Positions 35,463 to 47,491 of a stretch of DNA of 64,000 nucleotides are shown here, in pieces. The stretch is from NCBI GenBank assembly GCA_027943335.1, contig BSBK01006752.1:383001-447000 (forward strand), in the 5' to 3' direction. A program made the translations under genes and the position numbers. This DNA comes from Chamaecyparis obtusa. Taxonomy: Eukaryota > Streptophyta > Pinopsida > Cupressales > Cupressaceae. The notes below the pieces were generated by a model, which was not told where the DNA came from, did not search any database, and worked only from the letters and a program-made list of their open reading frames with translations. Numbering within the stretch: position 1 is the first letter of the stretch; every line of letters starts with the position of its first letter.

Positions 35463-38400
35463 CATCCATCCTATCCTTTATTTTGTCCTGCCTGTACTGC
35501 ACTATTTTGGCTATAGTGTCCAGGGATGCATCCAATTTCACCTTTTCCAAGTCTTCAAAAGGTCCCTTAGGTGCTTCCAAGTTTATCTGAACAGGTACCT
35601 CAACTTGCAAAGGAGGAGGAGGAATTACTTTTGAAGCTTCCTCAAGTTTGACCTTTATTTCTGCCAGCTCATCTTCCAACTGTTTGATCCTCATCATTTT
35701 CAAATCTCTGTCCTTGGCTACCATGCTTGAACTTTCAAACAATTTGGCATATCTTTCTGACAGCTGAGCTGTCTTGGCTTCATTCAGATTAGCCCAATGA
35801 GTTACTGCCTTGGAGACTTCAAGGTCTGTTGTATTTTGTATAGTCCATATAATCTTATTCCCCTCCATCTTATCCTTTATACTCAATAGAGATGGCTTTT
35901 GAGTTTTGGGGGCCATAGACCACATTGCAACAGCTTGGGACTTAGGGTCATAGCCACTTCCTCTTATCATGTCACCAATGTGAACTTCATATGATAGGCT
36001 ACCGTCTGGTTGCTTTCTCAATTGATCAATGAGGAATGCAGAATTCAGATCCCATCCTGGGGTTAACAACATTCCACTTGATTTAACCAAATCTCTGGCT
36101 TCGTCCACTCTTATAGGATCAAGGCTAGGATCATATGAAGCAAGAGCTCTCAGAGTTTCTTCACTTGGCTCCATACCTTCAGGAAGAGCTTTCTTTACTT
36201 CTTGCTGCTTGTTCCAAATGAGAAAACTCTTGAACTCATCAGTCTTGATGAACTGATCATCACTCAAGAATTCCTCTTGATAAACCTCTCTGATATCCTT
36301 CTCTAACCATAAGGACTTTTCTCTGCCTTCTTGCTCAATGGCTATCTTCTTGCCTGCTCTTATTGATTTCCTCAATTGATGATGATATGGCCTATCACCT
36401 GGTATAAGAGCAGATGCTCTGTCAATTTCCCTTATTTGTCTCACATGCCTTGAAGGTTCACCTTCCTCAAGCCTCTGTCTCTTCAATGGTGGCTCGGAAA
36501 TATCCTGCATTTCTGGTTGATCTTGAGTAAGATCAACAACTGGTGGTCTCTCAACCTGTGGAGGACTATCTTCTTCTTGTGACTCATCAGTGAATTCTTC
36601 CTCATCAGAAGATGAATAATCTTTCTTTTTCTTCTTCTCTGGCTCATTCTGATCAATCAAGCCTTCCAATTGATTTGCCAAGGTATCATATTTTTCAATC
36701 ATCCCATCAATCTTCTTCAAATAAGGAAGATCGGGGAAAAAACCCTCAAAAGGAATCTGAGATGCTTTCAATTGGTTGGACAAATCCACTAAATAAAAGA
36801 ATCTGTACCATCTCCTTTTAACCTCATCTTCATCTAAGATGTTTCTAATCACATCTTCTTCATCCAAACCTTCATGCTCCTTGGTCACACCAATGTTTTT
36901 GGATGTAAGACATCCTGGCAATCTTGATGAAGTCTTCAGGATCTATGTGCCTACAAGCACCAGTAACCATTTTGAATTGTTGTAGCCATGCACTGATTTG
37001 AGGAAAAGCCCTCTTTCCTATCAGGAAGTCACCTACCCTGAATTGCCTGGGTGTGAATGTACCCTTTCTGTGAGGGGCCAGAAGCTCTTTATCTCTACAC
37101 ATTAGTTGCCAAACAAATTCCAAACAAGCCAATCTCAGAGGCACATACTTTGGTAATAAATGTGGGGGTTGGGGACAACCATAAACTTTGATAATGGTGG
37201 AATTATCTCCTAAGTAGAAATCACCCCAATTATGATTTCCATCCCACTTATCCACATACTGCAGTGGTCTTAAAAGCCTGAGGACTCTAGCAGATAGCCT
37301 GGTGACATTTATGCCTAGCATCCTGATAATAGGATAGACAATGAAATTCTGAAAAACACAAAAATCTGCTTCATTAGAGGTAGAATTCCATATCCTCACC
37401 CACAACTGCACTGGGTTGTGCTGATCCTTGAAAGTGAACCTTGGTTTTAACATGTTTGCATCAAAACTGTTGATGTTGAAAAATAGAATCAAATGCATTA
37501 ATAGAGAATAATGCATGAATTCAATAGGACTTTTACTTTCTTTGACAGACATCAGCCCCTGATGCATCCTATCGATCACATACTGAATGTAATCATAGTC
37601 AGTGTTTACCAAAGGATTTTGAATATCCAGGAAGATCATCAGCAAGTCAACTGGTAAAAATTCTGCATTCCCATCCATTCCCAAAACTCTACATAATGCA
37701 TAACAAGTATATCTCATATAATGATGGAGGGATTTGAACTAGTATGGGGCATTCATGTTAGCAGGGAGGGGGGCTATGTATTTGTCCTGTTTTGGCATAT
37801 GCTTAACCAACTGGTCTTTTACTGACCCTACATTGCTTCTGTATCTTGCCTTTTCTTTGTTTAAATCAATCTCAGTGGAAAAGGATGTGTATAGACCAAA
37901 AGCTTTCATAAAAGATCCCCTATCAAGAGTAACTAAGGGTGATTGGTCTTCTTTTCTAATTGTCCTTGAGATAGGGTCATACCTTCTGGCTAGGGCAACA
38001 ATTAAATCAATATCTAGGAAAATGTCAGGGACAACCATTTTTCCTAATCCTAACACCCAACCATTACAGACAGGAACATGCTTATTTATATTGCTGTAAA
38101 AGAAGTTGAAAATGGTGTAACCTGTGAATTCCGGAGTGATTGGGTCTCTACACCGTTCCAAAAGATCTTCAAACACATCATCAGCAGCCCTCTTGTTCTG
38201 ACTGGAGCCCGGCAACAGTTTCAGGAATTCATCTGAAAAATTAGGCTTATTCTTGTCCTCACCAGTTTTGGACTTGGCCTCACTACTGGAAGACGCTGCA
38301 CTCTTCTCAGGTTGACTCATCCTTGCTATAGAAACACCTTGAATTCTCTGTATCTCAAATGCTTTATGCTCCAAAATGCTCTGGACAGACAGAAACTCTT

Positions 38401-38764
38401 AACAACTGAAACTTGAACAAATAAACAATGAGCTTAAACTTATTTAGCGATATGAATCCAAGGTGTGCAACCACCAGAGTTAATGCAAATCTCCTTAATG
38501 GATCCCATATTCAATTTCATGTACCCTCAGATTTCAAATTTTGAGCTCGCCATGTCCGGATGTTGACAGATAGATTAAACTACTTGAAAACAAGGTGAAG
38601 AGGGAATGATCATGATTCTATACTTGAAAACTGTTTGCGTCATGCAATCTTTCTTCTTGAAGCTGATTTGATGGCTTACTGGTTTTATGTCCATATCGAC
38701 AAAGTACTTTATCTATGTGGCAACGGTCCTTTTTCTTTTCCCTTTATGACCTTTTCCATCTGAG

Positions 38765-40100
38765 CCCATTTAGCGAACCAGCGACTAATGGCTTCTCTTA
38801 ATCGCTGAATAGAATGCTAACCCTAGCTATCAATCGGAGAACTGATGACCACTGGCTTCGCTAGTTCTCTGAATCCTTGTTTGACCCTGGTTCAAATCTG
38901 GAGAACTAGCGACTATTAGCTTCGCGGGTTCTCGGAATCCTATCCTTAACCATCCATGCATTTCATGAATCAGCGAACAAAGGGCTCCCACTTACACAGT
39001 TAACCTGCAATTACCATTTGGCGAACCAGCGAACAAAGCCACCTCCCATTCTCTTAATGTTATGACTGACGGTCAATTTTCCTGGAGATCTAGCAAACAA
39101 AGGGTTCGCGCATTCGCTTAAAGATATACTTAACCGCTTGACTATCTGGAGAACTGGCGAACTCCTTTAATCTCTAATTCGCTGAATCTTTCCTTAACCA
39201 TCACTTTATACCAGGATTCCAGATTGACCGTTGATCTTCATCAATCGATGGCTATCGCTAGTTCTCTGAATATCAAAACCCTTAACCATTTAATTCCGAG
39301 AATCAGGGAACAAAGAGCATTCGCTAGTTCTCTGAATCCTTGATATCATTGAAAATTTCATTTCGAGAATAAGCGACTGAGACCTTAAAACTTATCATCC
39401 ATTGATTCGCTTATTCGCCAGATTGTTTTAACCTTTACCTTTTTATTAAGAGAACTGGCGACCAAAGGCTTCGCTGAATCGCTAAATGGTTTAGCATGTC
39501 ACCAACTTATTCCAAGAATAAGCGAATGTGAGAAAACTTATCTCCGCTGAAATCTTTTGGGAAAACCATCAGAACCGCCAAATTTAGAGGATAGCATTAT
39601 TTTCATTTAGTCGCTCATTCGCCAGATCAAATATGCAGGACCCACAGATATTTTGAGATTAAAACAGGGCCGTTGATCGTGAAAGCAATCCACGGTATTC
39701 GCTAATTCTCTAGTTGAAACGATCCTTGACCGCCAGATTCTGAGAACAAGCGAACACAGAGCATTCGCTTAATCGCCAGATTGTTTCAAAAGACTGCCAA
39801 ATATTGCGAGAACTGGAGATAATAGCCATTCGCTAGTTCTCGGAAAGGAACATGAAACCACTGAAACACTTGGAGACTTAGCGAACAAAGGGTTAAAAAG
39901 CTTGGCTTTAATGCATTCACCAATTCGCTGGATGTTTGGGATAACCACTAGAGGATCTAGAGAACTGGCGACTAATATTAGTAGTGAACATGAACATGAC
40001 TCATTCGCTGAATCGCTAGATTGTTTTGACCTTTGATAATACACTTCCCGATTTAGCGAACACTAGGGGCAAATAAGCATGTGCACAAATAGCGACTTAA
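38765..40100. repeat. Palindromic GAGAACTAGCGAA field in the 3' LTR
   Basis: About 15 GCGA and 21 TCGC cores by hand count in 1.3 kb, mostly inside GAGAACTAGCGAA-like words or their reverse complement TTCGCTAGTTCTC. They are often paired as imperfect hairpins about 70-90 bp apart. It lies between the LTR start and the LTR ORF in the element's sense direction, so it probably belongs to the promoter or leader. Confidence 0.75.
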
Positions 40101-40324
40101 AAGATTAAAAGGTAACCAAGAAAAAGAAACAAGAAGGCCACATGAAGTTTGGAAATGAATTGGAAATATTTTGGAAGACAAGACCTAGGGTAAGGGTTTT
40201 CCTGAACATGTCAAGACCATTTTCACGACACTTTACAAACCCTAGTCCAGGAAAATCACTCACATGGAGACCTAAACCAGGAATTGGACTTCAAAACTTT
40301 GAAAATTTTTTAGGATACCCAACA

Positions 40325-40472
40325 GTGGCTCTATCTGAGGATGCTTGATTTGTAAGATCATAGCAAGAAACCATGAATCTCTGGGAGGCAGACCACAAAA
40401 CCTGAACCTAAAACGAGAAGCAAACACACCTATACATATAATACAAGCCTACTGTGCATGGAAAAAGAACTT
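40325..40472 (-). other. Short spacer between integrase and the 3' LTR
   Basis: Only about 150 bp separate the integrase stop from the LTR, so there is no room for an env-like third gene inside the interior. The bases next to the LTR (minus strand ...AGATAGAGCCAC) are not a clear polypurine tract. Confidence 0.6.
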
Positions 40473-41723
40473 TCAACTGAAGAAAAACTTCAAGAATTGT
40501 CCATGCACTGGCAATTCTTGCTCTTCACCATCCATACCTTGCAAAAAATAAGAATCTTTGCCATGAATCTGACAAACAATGAAGGGACCCATCCATAAGG
40601 ACTCAAATTTTTTATGCTTCCCTTTGTCTTCAAATCTAGCATTCCATTGAAGAACCATGTCACCAGGCTGAAATTTTCTCACAGTAGCCCTTTTATCGAA
40701 AAGATATTTCATTTTTTGCTGCAGTTTGATGTTATTTTTTTGCCCTTCCCTTCTTATCTCATCCAACTCAATCAGCTGAACCATCCTATCTTGCAGTGGG
40801 TTGCTGATTTCAATATCTTCCTCTTGCATAAACTTGTAGATGGGAAGGAAATTATTAATTGGCAATCTTGTCTTTGCACCATATACCATTTCAAAGGGGG
40901 ATTTCCCTGTGGCCTTTTTCTCAAAAATTCTATCAACCCATAGTGCTAACTTTAACTTCTCATGCCAACCTCTTTTGTTCTTTTCCAAGGTCTTCTTCAA
41001 AATTTGCAAAATGCTCTTATTGCTAGACTCAGCTTGTCCATTGGCCTGTGGGTGATATGGGCTTGAATAAGACAAGATAACTCCCATTTCATCACAAAAA
41101 TTAGTAATTTCCTGAGACCTAAAACTCATTGCATTGTCTACAACCAATTTGATTGGGACACCAAATCTTGTGATTATGTTGTTCATCAGGAAATCAATCA
41201 CCACAGCACTTGTTGCTCCTCTAGTGGGAATAGCTTCTATCCACTTGGTGAAGTAATCAGTAGCCACCAAAATGTGACTATGTCTTCCACTGGACTTTTT
41301 AGAGAACTCTCCAATAAAATCCATACCCCACATTGCAAAAGGGGCTTCTGCAACAACTGGATTTAATAACAATGCACCTTAAAATTTTAGCTTCTTTGAG
41401 AACCTTTGACAAGGTTCACACTTTCTAACATAAGAGTGGGTGTCTTTAAACAATACAGGCCAATAATATCCTGCCCTCAAAATTTTATGAGCTGTTGACC
41501 GAGCAGAATAATGCCCTCCACACATTCCAGAATGCATTTCTTTTAGCACCTTCTCTGATTGATGTTCATCCAAACAAAAGAGTAAAATGCCATCATTGTC
41601 TTTCCAGTACAAATCACCTTGAATGAGGACATATCTTTGAGCCTGTAATCTCAAGCTTCTTCTCTGATTATCATTCAATTCAGGTGGACACTTAGCATTT
41701 TTAATAAAATAAACAAGATCCTT
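40473..41723 (-). pseudogene. Integrase portion of Tat pol
   Basis: It continues the pol frame after a TAG at 41724-41726. The N-terminal zinc-binding H-H-C-C motif is visible (MHSGMCGGHY...CEPCQRF, about 41400-41560). A TAA follows at 41379-41381. The catalytic core then shows D in GMDFIGEF, D in VVDNAMSF and E in NGQAESSNKSIL, so the D,D-35,E triad is present. A C-terminal WMGPFIV motif follows, with no chromodomain. It integrates the cDNA in the family. Without suppression of the two stops this copy cannot make it. Confidence 0.88.
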
Positions 41724-44700
41724 CTACCAGGGTTGCATCTCAATACTAGTAACTGTATCAACATTAGCAGCAACATTATTTATCTGGACAAGGTCCATGT
41801 TTTCCTCAGTCATTAACTTGGCAAGTCCCAATCCTCTCACCAATTTGGTAATATGAATCTCAAGGTCAAACTCTTGAATCCTATTTATCCATTTACATCT
41901 CTTCCCTATGACTTCACTCTGTATCAAGATATCCTTTACTGCAGCATGGGGTACATAAGCATTAACCTTTGCACAAACCAAATACGGTCTGAAAGCCTTG
42001 ACTGCTTTCACAAGTGCATAAGCTTGCTTTTCCATTATTTCATAATTTAATTCAGCAGATTGCAAAGACTTGCTGAAAAAAGCTATAGGATGTTCATATC
42101 CTTCTTGATCTTTCTGCAGAAGGACAGCTGCGATAGTATGGAAAGATGCAAAAGAAAATAGGGAAAAAGGTTTCAAATAGTCAGGTGATACCAAAACAGG
42201 AGCTTCTTGAATTGTTTGTTTAATTTTTTCAAAAGCTTGCTGAGCTTCCAGGTTCCATTCAAATTTCATTCCCTTTTTAAGGAACTTAACTATTGGCTTG
42301 ACCAACTCAGCAAAGTTGGCAATGAATCTTCTCACAAAATTTATTTGCCCCAAAAATGATTGCACACCCTTTATATTCTTTGGTGGAGGGACCCTTTTGA
42401 TGGCTTCCACTCTTTCAGGATCAATCCTGACTCCTTCTTTTGATACTATGTGTCCCAGTAGCTTTCCTTCTGTCACTGCAAATTGACATTTCCTGGGATT
42501 CAAGGACACACCAAACTCTAAGGCCTTGAGAAAAATCCTTTCTAAATGAGAACAATGATCATTAGCCCTTTTGGAAAAAGCAGTGAGATCATCTTGATAC
42601 ACTACCATTAAGACATTGATCATTTCTTTGAAAGCAACATCCATGGCTCTCTGAAAAGTTGCCCCAGCATTTTTTAGACCAAAAGGCATGCGAACATATA
42701 CATAAGTTCCCCAAGGAGTTGTAAAGGCTGTCTTGAATTGCTCTGATTCTTTGACTAGCACTTGGTTATACCCTGAGAAACCATCCATCATTGACAAGAG
42801 TTCACATCCAGTCACCCTATGCAGCATGGCCTCCATATTAGGCAATCCATAATTATCCTTGAGTGATGCCAAATTTAGGTTCCTAAAATCAACACAAAGC
42901 CGAATGTCACCATTCTTCTTCCTCACTGGTACAAGGTTTGAAACCCAAGTTGAGTGCCTAATTGGTTCAATAATACTAGCATCTCTCAGTTTTGTCAACT
43001 CAACTTGCATTTTGGTGGCCAGTAAAGGATTAATGGGTCTCTGCTTTTGTCTGAAGGGTGTGGTTTCCTCCTTTAGAGGAACTTCATGCTGAAATAAATC
43101 AGCCCTATAAGCTTTGAGGTCATCATATGACCAGGCAAACACATGTTTGTACCTTTTCAAAAGTTTGATCAAGTTGCCTATGATCTCTCTACTCAGTTTC
43201 TTTCCAATGTATACCATTTGTGGGGAATTTTCTGATCCTAGGTTTATGTCCTCTAAGTCTTCCAATTTCGTATTAGACTTTTGGGACAGACAACCATCAT
43301 TTATTTTAAACATTCCCTCCAGTTCTACCAATCCTTTGGGTATATGATTAGAAGGCAATTGAACTATTTCATTTCCCATGATGCATTCTTTTCCTTCAAT
43401 ACATTCCTGTACCTCATTGAAATCTATCTGTTGACCATCATATTGATCCAGGCCTTGAAGGAATCTAAGGATATCAAGATCATCCTCAAAAACTTGCCAA
43501 TTGTACACATTATCAGGAACTGCAGGCCTAGTTTTAGTTTCCAACATGGAAACACCAGAGAGGGTGATATCATTGTTTTTCAAAGCAACATTAGCAAGAA
43601 AGTCTGCCATGATGTTATTTGACCTCTCTACCCAGAGCAGATTAAAAGCTTCAAAAAATTCTAATCTATCCCAGACAGCATGCTTATACAACTTGAGTTT
43701 TTCATCCTTGGAGGCATATTGGGATCTTACTTGGGATACAATCAATTGGGAGTCACCATGAACTTTTAAACATTTAATACCATGCTTTATGGATACATCT
43801 AATCCCAAGATCAGGGCTTCATATTCAGCAGTATTATTTGTACAACTGAAAGTCAACAAAAAGGAATACTTGAAAGTATTACCTGATGGGGAAATGAAAA
43901 CAACACCAGCTCCTGATCCTTCTTTGGAGCATCCACCATCAAAAAACATTTGCCACAAGCTATCTTGTTGCATCATCAATTCTTCCACAATTGGGTCTGT
44001 GTTTTTCAATTGAGGTAACACTTCTTTAATCACAAAATTGTTCATGTCAATATCTACAAAACAATTAAGGGCTTCCGGAGCAACCATTTCCACCATAACT
44101 GAAGAACGGGGCTCCCTGTACAACTTTACTTCAGTCCCATTCACTGGAATAGTGGCATAAGATAGATCTAGTTCCAGCTTTCCACCCACTGCTGCAGCCC
44201 ATTGTCTTGACAATAACATGCCATAGTGAGGCTCTGTATCCACAACAACTACATCCATTTTGTATGTAGCCTCTGGGAATGTAGCAATTTTTACCTCAAT
44301 TCCAATCAGAGTCCCCACAATAGGCACTGCCCTATTATCCATTGCATAACACCTGCCATTAGAAGTGTCAACTTGCAATCCTAATTCTTTCATCACATGA
44401 TATGGCATCACAGTTGTGGCAGCACCAGAGTCTATCATACAATTTTTTAACAATAAGTCATTCACAATTAGAGTGACATAAAATGGATTGATGGAAGAAG
44501 GTTCTTGTGTTACAATTGTCCCAACACATACGTCTGAGATGGGAATAGGCTTTTTTATAGAACTCCCTTCCTCTTGTTTGGTAGAAGCAAATCTCTGCTC
44601 ATTTATAAGAGCCAAGGCTGCTGTCTTGTGCTCTTCTATTTTCAGCATTTCAAGCAGAGGGATGGACACTTTCATCTGAGACAACGCATGTCTCATATCA

Positions 44701-45188
44701 AATGCAGGGGAATCAGTAGGAGAATCAGATTGATCCTTTGTCCTACCAATTTTCTTTTTGATCTTGTCAGCACTAACTTCCTCCCCTTTCTTCTTTTCAC
44801 CCACAAGTTCTTGATCCTTGCCATCTATAACATTGGGCTTTGGGAAACCCTTATCCTGAGGACTACCTTTGATGAATACTGATCTAGGAATTCCCTGTTC
44901 ATTATCCACCTTTCTGCTCCTCAAATTGTATGAGGATCTTGCTTGTGTTATGGCAGCCACAGTTAAGTTTTTGATTTCCTCTTCACTGGGCTTCCTCCAT
45001 TGCTTCTCATCTGATCTAGATCCCACCATATGAGTTTTATAATCATTATTATCAAATTCTTCAGGATCAGATTGAGTAAATATTTTTTGCTCATAATCAG
45101 AGAAAATCTTTCTCTTATGATCAACATCTGGACAGCTTGCTTCATCATCTGAGGACACAAAATCCTCTATTGGATCTGTAGTAAACAT
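41724..45188 (-). CDS. pol: Tat pol: protease, second RNase H, reverse transcriptase, degenerate RNase H
   Basis: 1,154 codons open. Protease DSGAAT is at about residue 253. A plant/archaeal-type RNase H spans about 411-545: FFDGG (D), NTAEYEAL (E), HGDSQL (D), MADFLA (D). Reverse transcriptase spans about 690-920, with RLCVDFRNLN, MPFGLKNAGATFQ and YQDD at about 865. A native RNase H domain at about 1005-1120 has lost acidic residues: the usual TDAS reads FSFAS and the usual DH reads PH. In Tat elements as I know them the second RNase H follows the native one; here it precedes the polymerase. The frame is -1 relative to gag, which it overlaps by about 22 nt, so a frameshift may join them. 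It ends at TAG 41724-41726. Confidence 0.92.
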   Translation of the reverse strand: MFTTDPIEDFVSSDDEASCPDVDHKRKIFSDYEQKIFTQSDPEEFDNNDYKTHMVGSRSDEKQWRKPSEEEIKNLTVAAITQARSSYNLRSRKVDNEQGIPRSVFIKGSPQDKGFPKPNVIDGKDQELVGEKKKGEEVSADKIKKKIGRTKDQSDSPTDSPAFDMRHALSQMKVSIPLLEMLKIEEHKTAALALINEQRFASTKQEEGSSIKKPIPISDVCVGTIVTQEPSSINPFYVTLIVNDLLLKNCMIDSGAATTVMPYHVMKELGLQVDTSNGRCYAMDNRAVPIVGTLIGIEVKIATFPEATYKMDVVVVDTEPHYGMLLSRQWAAAVGGKLELDLSYATIPVNGTEVKLYREPRSSVMVEMVAPEALNCFVDIDMNNFVIKEVLPQLKNTDPIVEELMMQQDSLWQMFFDGGCSKEGSGAGVVFISPSGNTFKYSFLLTFSCTNNTAEYEALILGLDVSIKHGIKCLKVHGDSQLIVSQVRSQYASKDEKLKLYKHAVWDRLEFFEAFNLLWVERSNNIMADFLANVALKNNDITLSGVSMLETKTRPAVPDNVYNWQVFEDDLDILRFLQGLDQYDGQQIDFNEVQECIEGKECIMGNEIVQLPSNHIPKGLVELEGMFKINDGCLSQKSNTKLEDLEDINLGSENSPQMVYIGKKLSREIIGNLIKLLKRYKHVFAWSYDDLKAYRADLFQHEVPLKEETTPFRQKQRPINPLLATKMQVELTKLRDASIIEPIRHSTWVSNLVPVRKKNGDIRLCVDFRNLNLASLKDNYGLPNMEAMLHRVTGCELLSMMDGFSGYNQVLVKESEQFKTAFTTPWGTYVYVRMPFGLKNAGATFQRAMDVAFKEMINVLMVVYQDDLTAFSKRANDHCSHLERIFLKALEFGVSLNPRKCQFAVTEGKLLGHIVSKEGVRIDPERVEAIKRVPPPKNIKGVQSFLGQINFVRRFIANFAELVKPIVKFLKKGMKFEWNLEAQQAFEKIKQTIQEAPVLVSPDYLKPFSLFSFASFHTIAAVLLQKDQEGYEHPIAFFSKSLQSAELNYEIMEKQAYALVKAVKAFRPYLVCAKVNAYVPHAAVKDILIQSEVIGKRCKWINRIQEFDLEIHITKLVRGLGLAKLMTEENMDLVQINNVAANVDTVTSIEMQPW

Positions 45189-46266
45189 GTTAATGGTAGG
45201 CTTTTTAGATTCTCATAATCTCCTGCACATGAGTTATTAGCCTCTTCTCCTAAGGCTTGGGCCACAGCACACTGGAAGGGTGAATGAGGCATATTACAAG
45301 CTACACACCAAGGAGTGTTTTCTACATTGTGTGTAGTATTCTTCTTTAAGGGATCTGGGGTATCTCTCCCTTTTTGTACTTCATTTCTATCGAGAACAGG
45401 TCTCCCATCCTTCCAATTAGTTTTGTAAGGCATATCTCTCAAATTAGGGGCCTTGTCCTGCCTTTGATAAGGGGGTCTTGCATCTTGAAAGTTTCTACCA
45501 CCTTTATCAAATCTTGTTGGGAACTCCTTGTTAGCACCCGGTCCTTTATCCTCCTCTTTAAAAGGCCTTGCATGTTGTGGTCTGGTCTCTTTCCACAATT
45601 TACCCTCATCCCTCTTGTACATTTGGCCAGATGCCTTTCGGTTACTCTCAATATTTATGGCCAATTTAAATGCATCCCTAAGGGTGCGGGGATTTTTATC
45701 TCTTAGGAGATAAGACATTTTACCATCCATGGAATTGAAATAAGTGGTCATGCAAACTGCATCATCCAACCTCAATACCTGGAACAATTTGTACATAGCC
45801 TTTTGAAACCGGCTATTGAACTCTGACATGCTCTCATTATAATTTTTCTTGATATTATTGAATTCATTGAGCATGTAACTAGAATTCAGATGTTCAGCAT
45901 ATTGCTCCTTAAAAATCCTGACAAATTCATCCCATGAAGCAATACTGTTCTCAGGTAACCCTCTGTACCAATCCCTAGCATCTTCAATCAATGATTGAAC
46001 AAAAAGTTTCATAATGACATCTTCATGCTCAATCTCATAGTCATTAACTTTATTTGTGAAAAACTTCAAATGCTCTTCACAAGTAATAACATTATTCCCA
46101 GTGAATAATGGGATCTTCTTCCTGATTTCATTAGGAATAGCATTAGGTTGGCTAGGAATACCATAAAAAACAAGGGCCTATATCTATCCAAATGAACTGG
46201 TTGTCTTTGGATAGTTGGCTGATTCAGAGGGGTAATTGCAACATTTTGACAGGGTATAGTTCCCAC
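45167..46266 (-). pseudogene. gag: Tat gag, capsid and nucleocapsid part
   Basis: The open stretch from 46069 has a retrotransposon-gag domain (DARDWYRGLPENSIASWDEF, then FNNIKKNYNESMSEFNSRF). A Lys/Arg-rich region and a short zinc-knuckle-like CVACNMPHSPFQC follow near the end; its C-x2-C-x3-H spacing is one residue shorter than the canonical form. A frameshift at a T-run (about 46165) separates it from the upstream frame that starts after the stop at 46273. Gag would assemble the particle and bind RNA; this copy is broken. Confidence 0.85.
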
Positions 46267-46272
46267 TATACC

Positions 46273-47304
46273 CTAAGAAACCAAGGGAACTTGACTAGGA
46301 AATTGTCCAAATGGATATTGTCCAGAGTGAAAGGCTTGAGTATTTGGAATTGAAATGTTAGGCTGACTGGATGAAGTTGTTCCTATGGTAATAGGGACAG
46401 AACTACTAGCAGATGTATTCATGTTAGCATGTAGAAAGGCAATCTTCCTCTTCATTTCATCTGCAGCAGCCTCTAACTCAAGTTTCTCAAGTTGCATAGC
46501 CAAATCCTCCTTTGCTTTTCTAGCTCTATCTAAATCTGTACTCGCTTGAGTAGGCACATTAGGAATGGGCACAACCTTCTTCGGTTCATTTATAGCAACA
46601 CCCACCACCTTTTGTTTTCCCTTATCAGGGATTTCCTTGGGGGCAACTTTAATCTCCTTGTTTATTTTGATTTCAGAGGGATTCAGTTGTCTTAAAACAT
46701 GGCCTGTTCCCTCAAATTCACTTTGTTTGGGCCTGGTATCCTGAGCTTGCTTTCTCAAAGCTTGCATATCACCAAACAAGTCTTTATCCAAACCTTGTAC
46801 ATCCTGGTTTAGATCACTAACATGGGTCTCATTTCTCCTGGTTCTTTTGAGGAGTTCTTCCCTTTCCAGAAGTAATTCACGAAGCTGTTGTTCCCTTATC
46901 TTCGTTCTATTAGCAATTTCTGCTAATTGTTCACGTTCCTTTTCTCTCAAGGCAATCACTTCCTCTCTTAACTTCTCAGAATCATATGAAGCTATTTCAG
47001 CAGTAGAGGTTTCATCAGGTTGTTCAAGGGTTTCTCTAGCAGGGAAAAAACCTACTTCTGTGACTACTTCTTTCTGCATATAGACCTCTGGTGCGACCCT
47101 TTTGACATGCTCAGGATCGCTAGAAGACGAAGAAGTTTCATGAGGAAGTGGAACACGAAATCTTTCTCGAGAATGAGCCTGGGAACTAGCATTATTTTGG
47201 CCTCTCCTAGACCATTGCTTTCTGCTTGGTGTGTGGAGTTCATTCGCTATATTATTTTCTGGATGATCCCTATAATAAGACCTAGTGTTTCTGGGTCGAC
47301 TCAT
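46273..47304 (-). pseudogene. gag: Tat gag, N-terminal coiled-coil part
   Basis: ATG at 47304 (MSRPRNTRSYYRDHPENN). It encodes about 343 residues before TAG or TAA at 46273, after which the same frame continues, so this is a single stop in a longer gag. Charged heptads (REEVIALREKEREQLAEIAN, LLLEREELLKRTRRNE) at about 115-175 and another helix at about 260-300 predict coiled coils. It begins about 170 bp after the primer site. Confidence 0.8.
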
Positions 47305-47473
47305 GGTAAATGACAACAATTTTTACAAAATTTTTCAAAAAAGCAACTGGTAACACAGATTTCGTTAGAGTCGCCACCCACTACTCAAGCGGGAATGAAA
47401 AATTATTTTTATTGGTCTACAAACATACAATAGACAAGATTTGCACTAACCTATTGCAGGCTATCAAAATAAA

Positions 47474-47491
47474 TCCCCAGTAGAGTCGCCA
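47474..47491 (-). promoter_or_regulatory. Primer-binding site (tRNA-Arg-like) of the Tat element
   Basis: On the minus strand it reads TGGCGACTCTACTGGGGA, four bases after the 5' LTR end. It fits the 3' end of a plant tRNA-Arg beginning GACUC; this is from memory. Ogre/Tat elements are known for tRNA-Arg priming. Confidence 0.75.

Larger units (their letters stand above)
24835..38320 (-). pseudogene. LTR-encoded ORF, 3' LTR copy (split by nested element)
   Basis: Same protein as at 48744-52230. The first ATG (MSQPEKSAASSSS) is at 38320. The reading frame has one stop at 37739-37741 (CAG in the other copy, TAG here) and a 1-bp insertion near 36900. It is interrupted between 35467 and 25464 by the nested 9,994-bp element, then continues to a TAG at 24928 and a second stop at 24835. 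Where this copy is broken the 5' LTR copy is open, and the reverse, so the ancestral frame was intact apart from the TAG at 24928, which both copies share. Confidence 0.75.
23587..40324 (-). repeat. 3' LTR of the Tat element (interrupted)
   Basis: It is co-linear with 47496-54233 except for the 9,994-bp insertion at 25469-35462 plus its duplication. Net length is about 6.74 kb. It begins TGTTAGTG and ends ACCCAACA in plus-strand terms. Confidence 0.93.

Noticed and set aside
23587..40324. The LTR ORF as an env-like gene
   Set aside because: No signal peptide, transmembrane stretch or cleavage motif is visible, and it lies in the LTR and not between pol and the 3' LTR.
40142..40348. Short plus-strand ORF near the LTR edge (repeated at 54051)
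   Set aside because: Antisense to the element, short, and lacking any other coding evidence. It repeats only because the LTR is duplicated.
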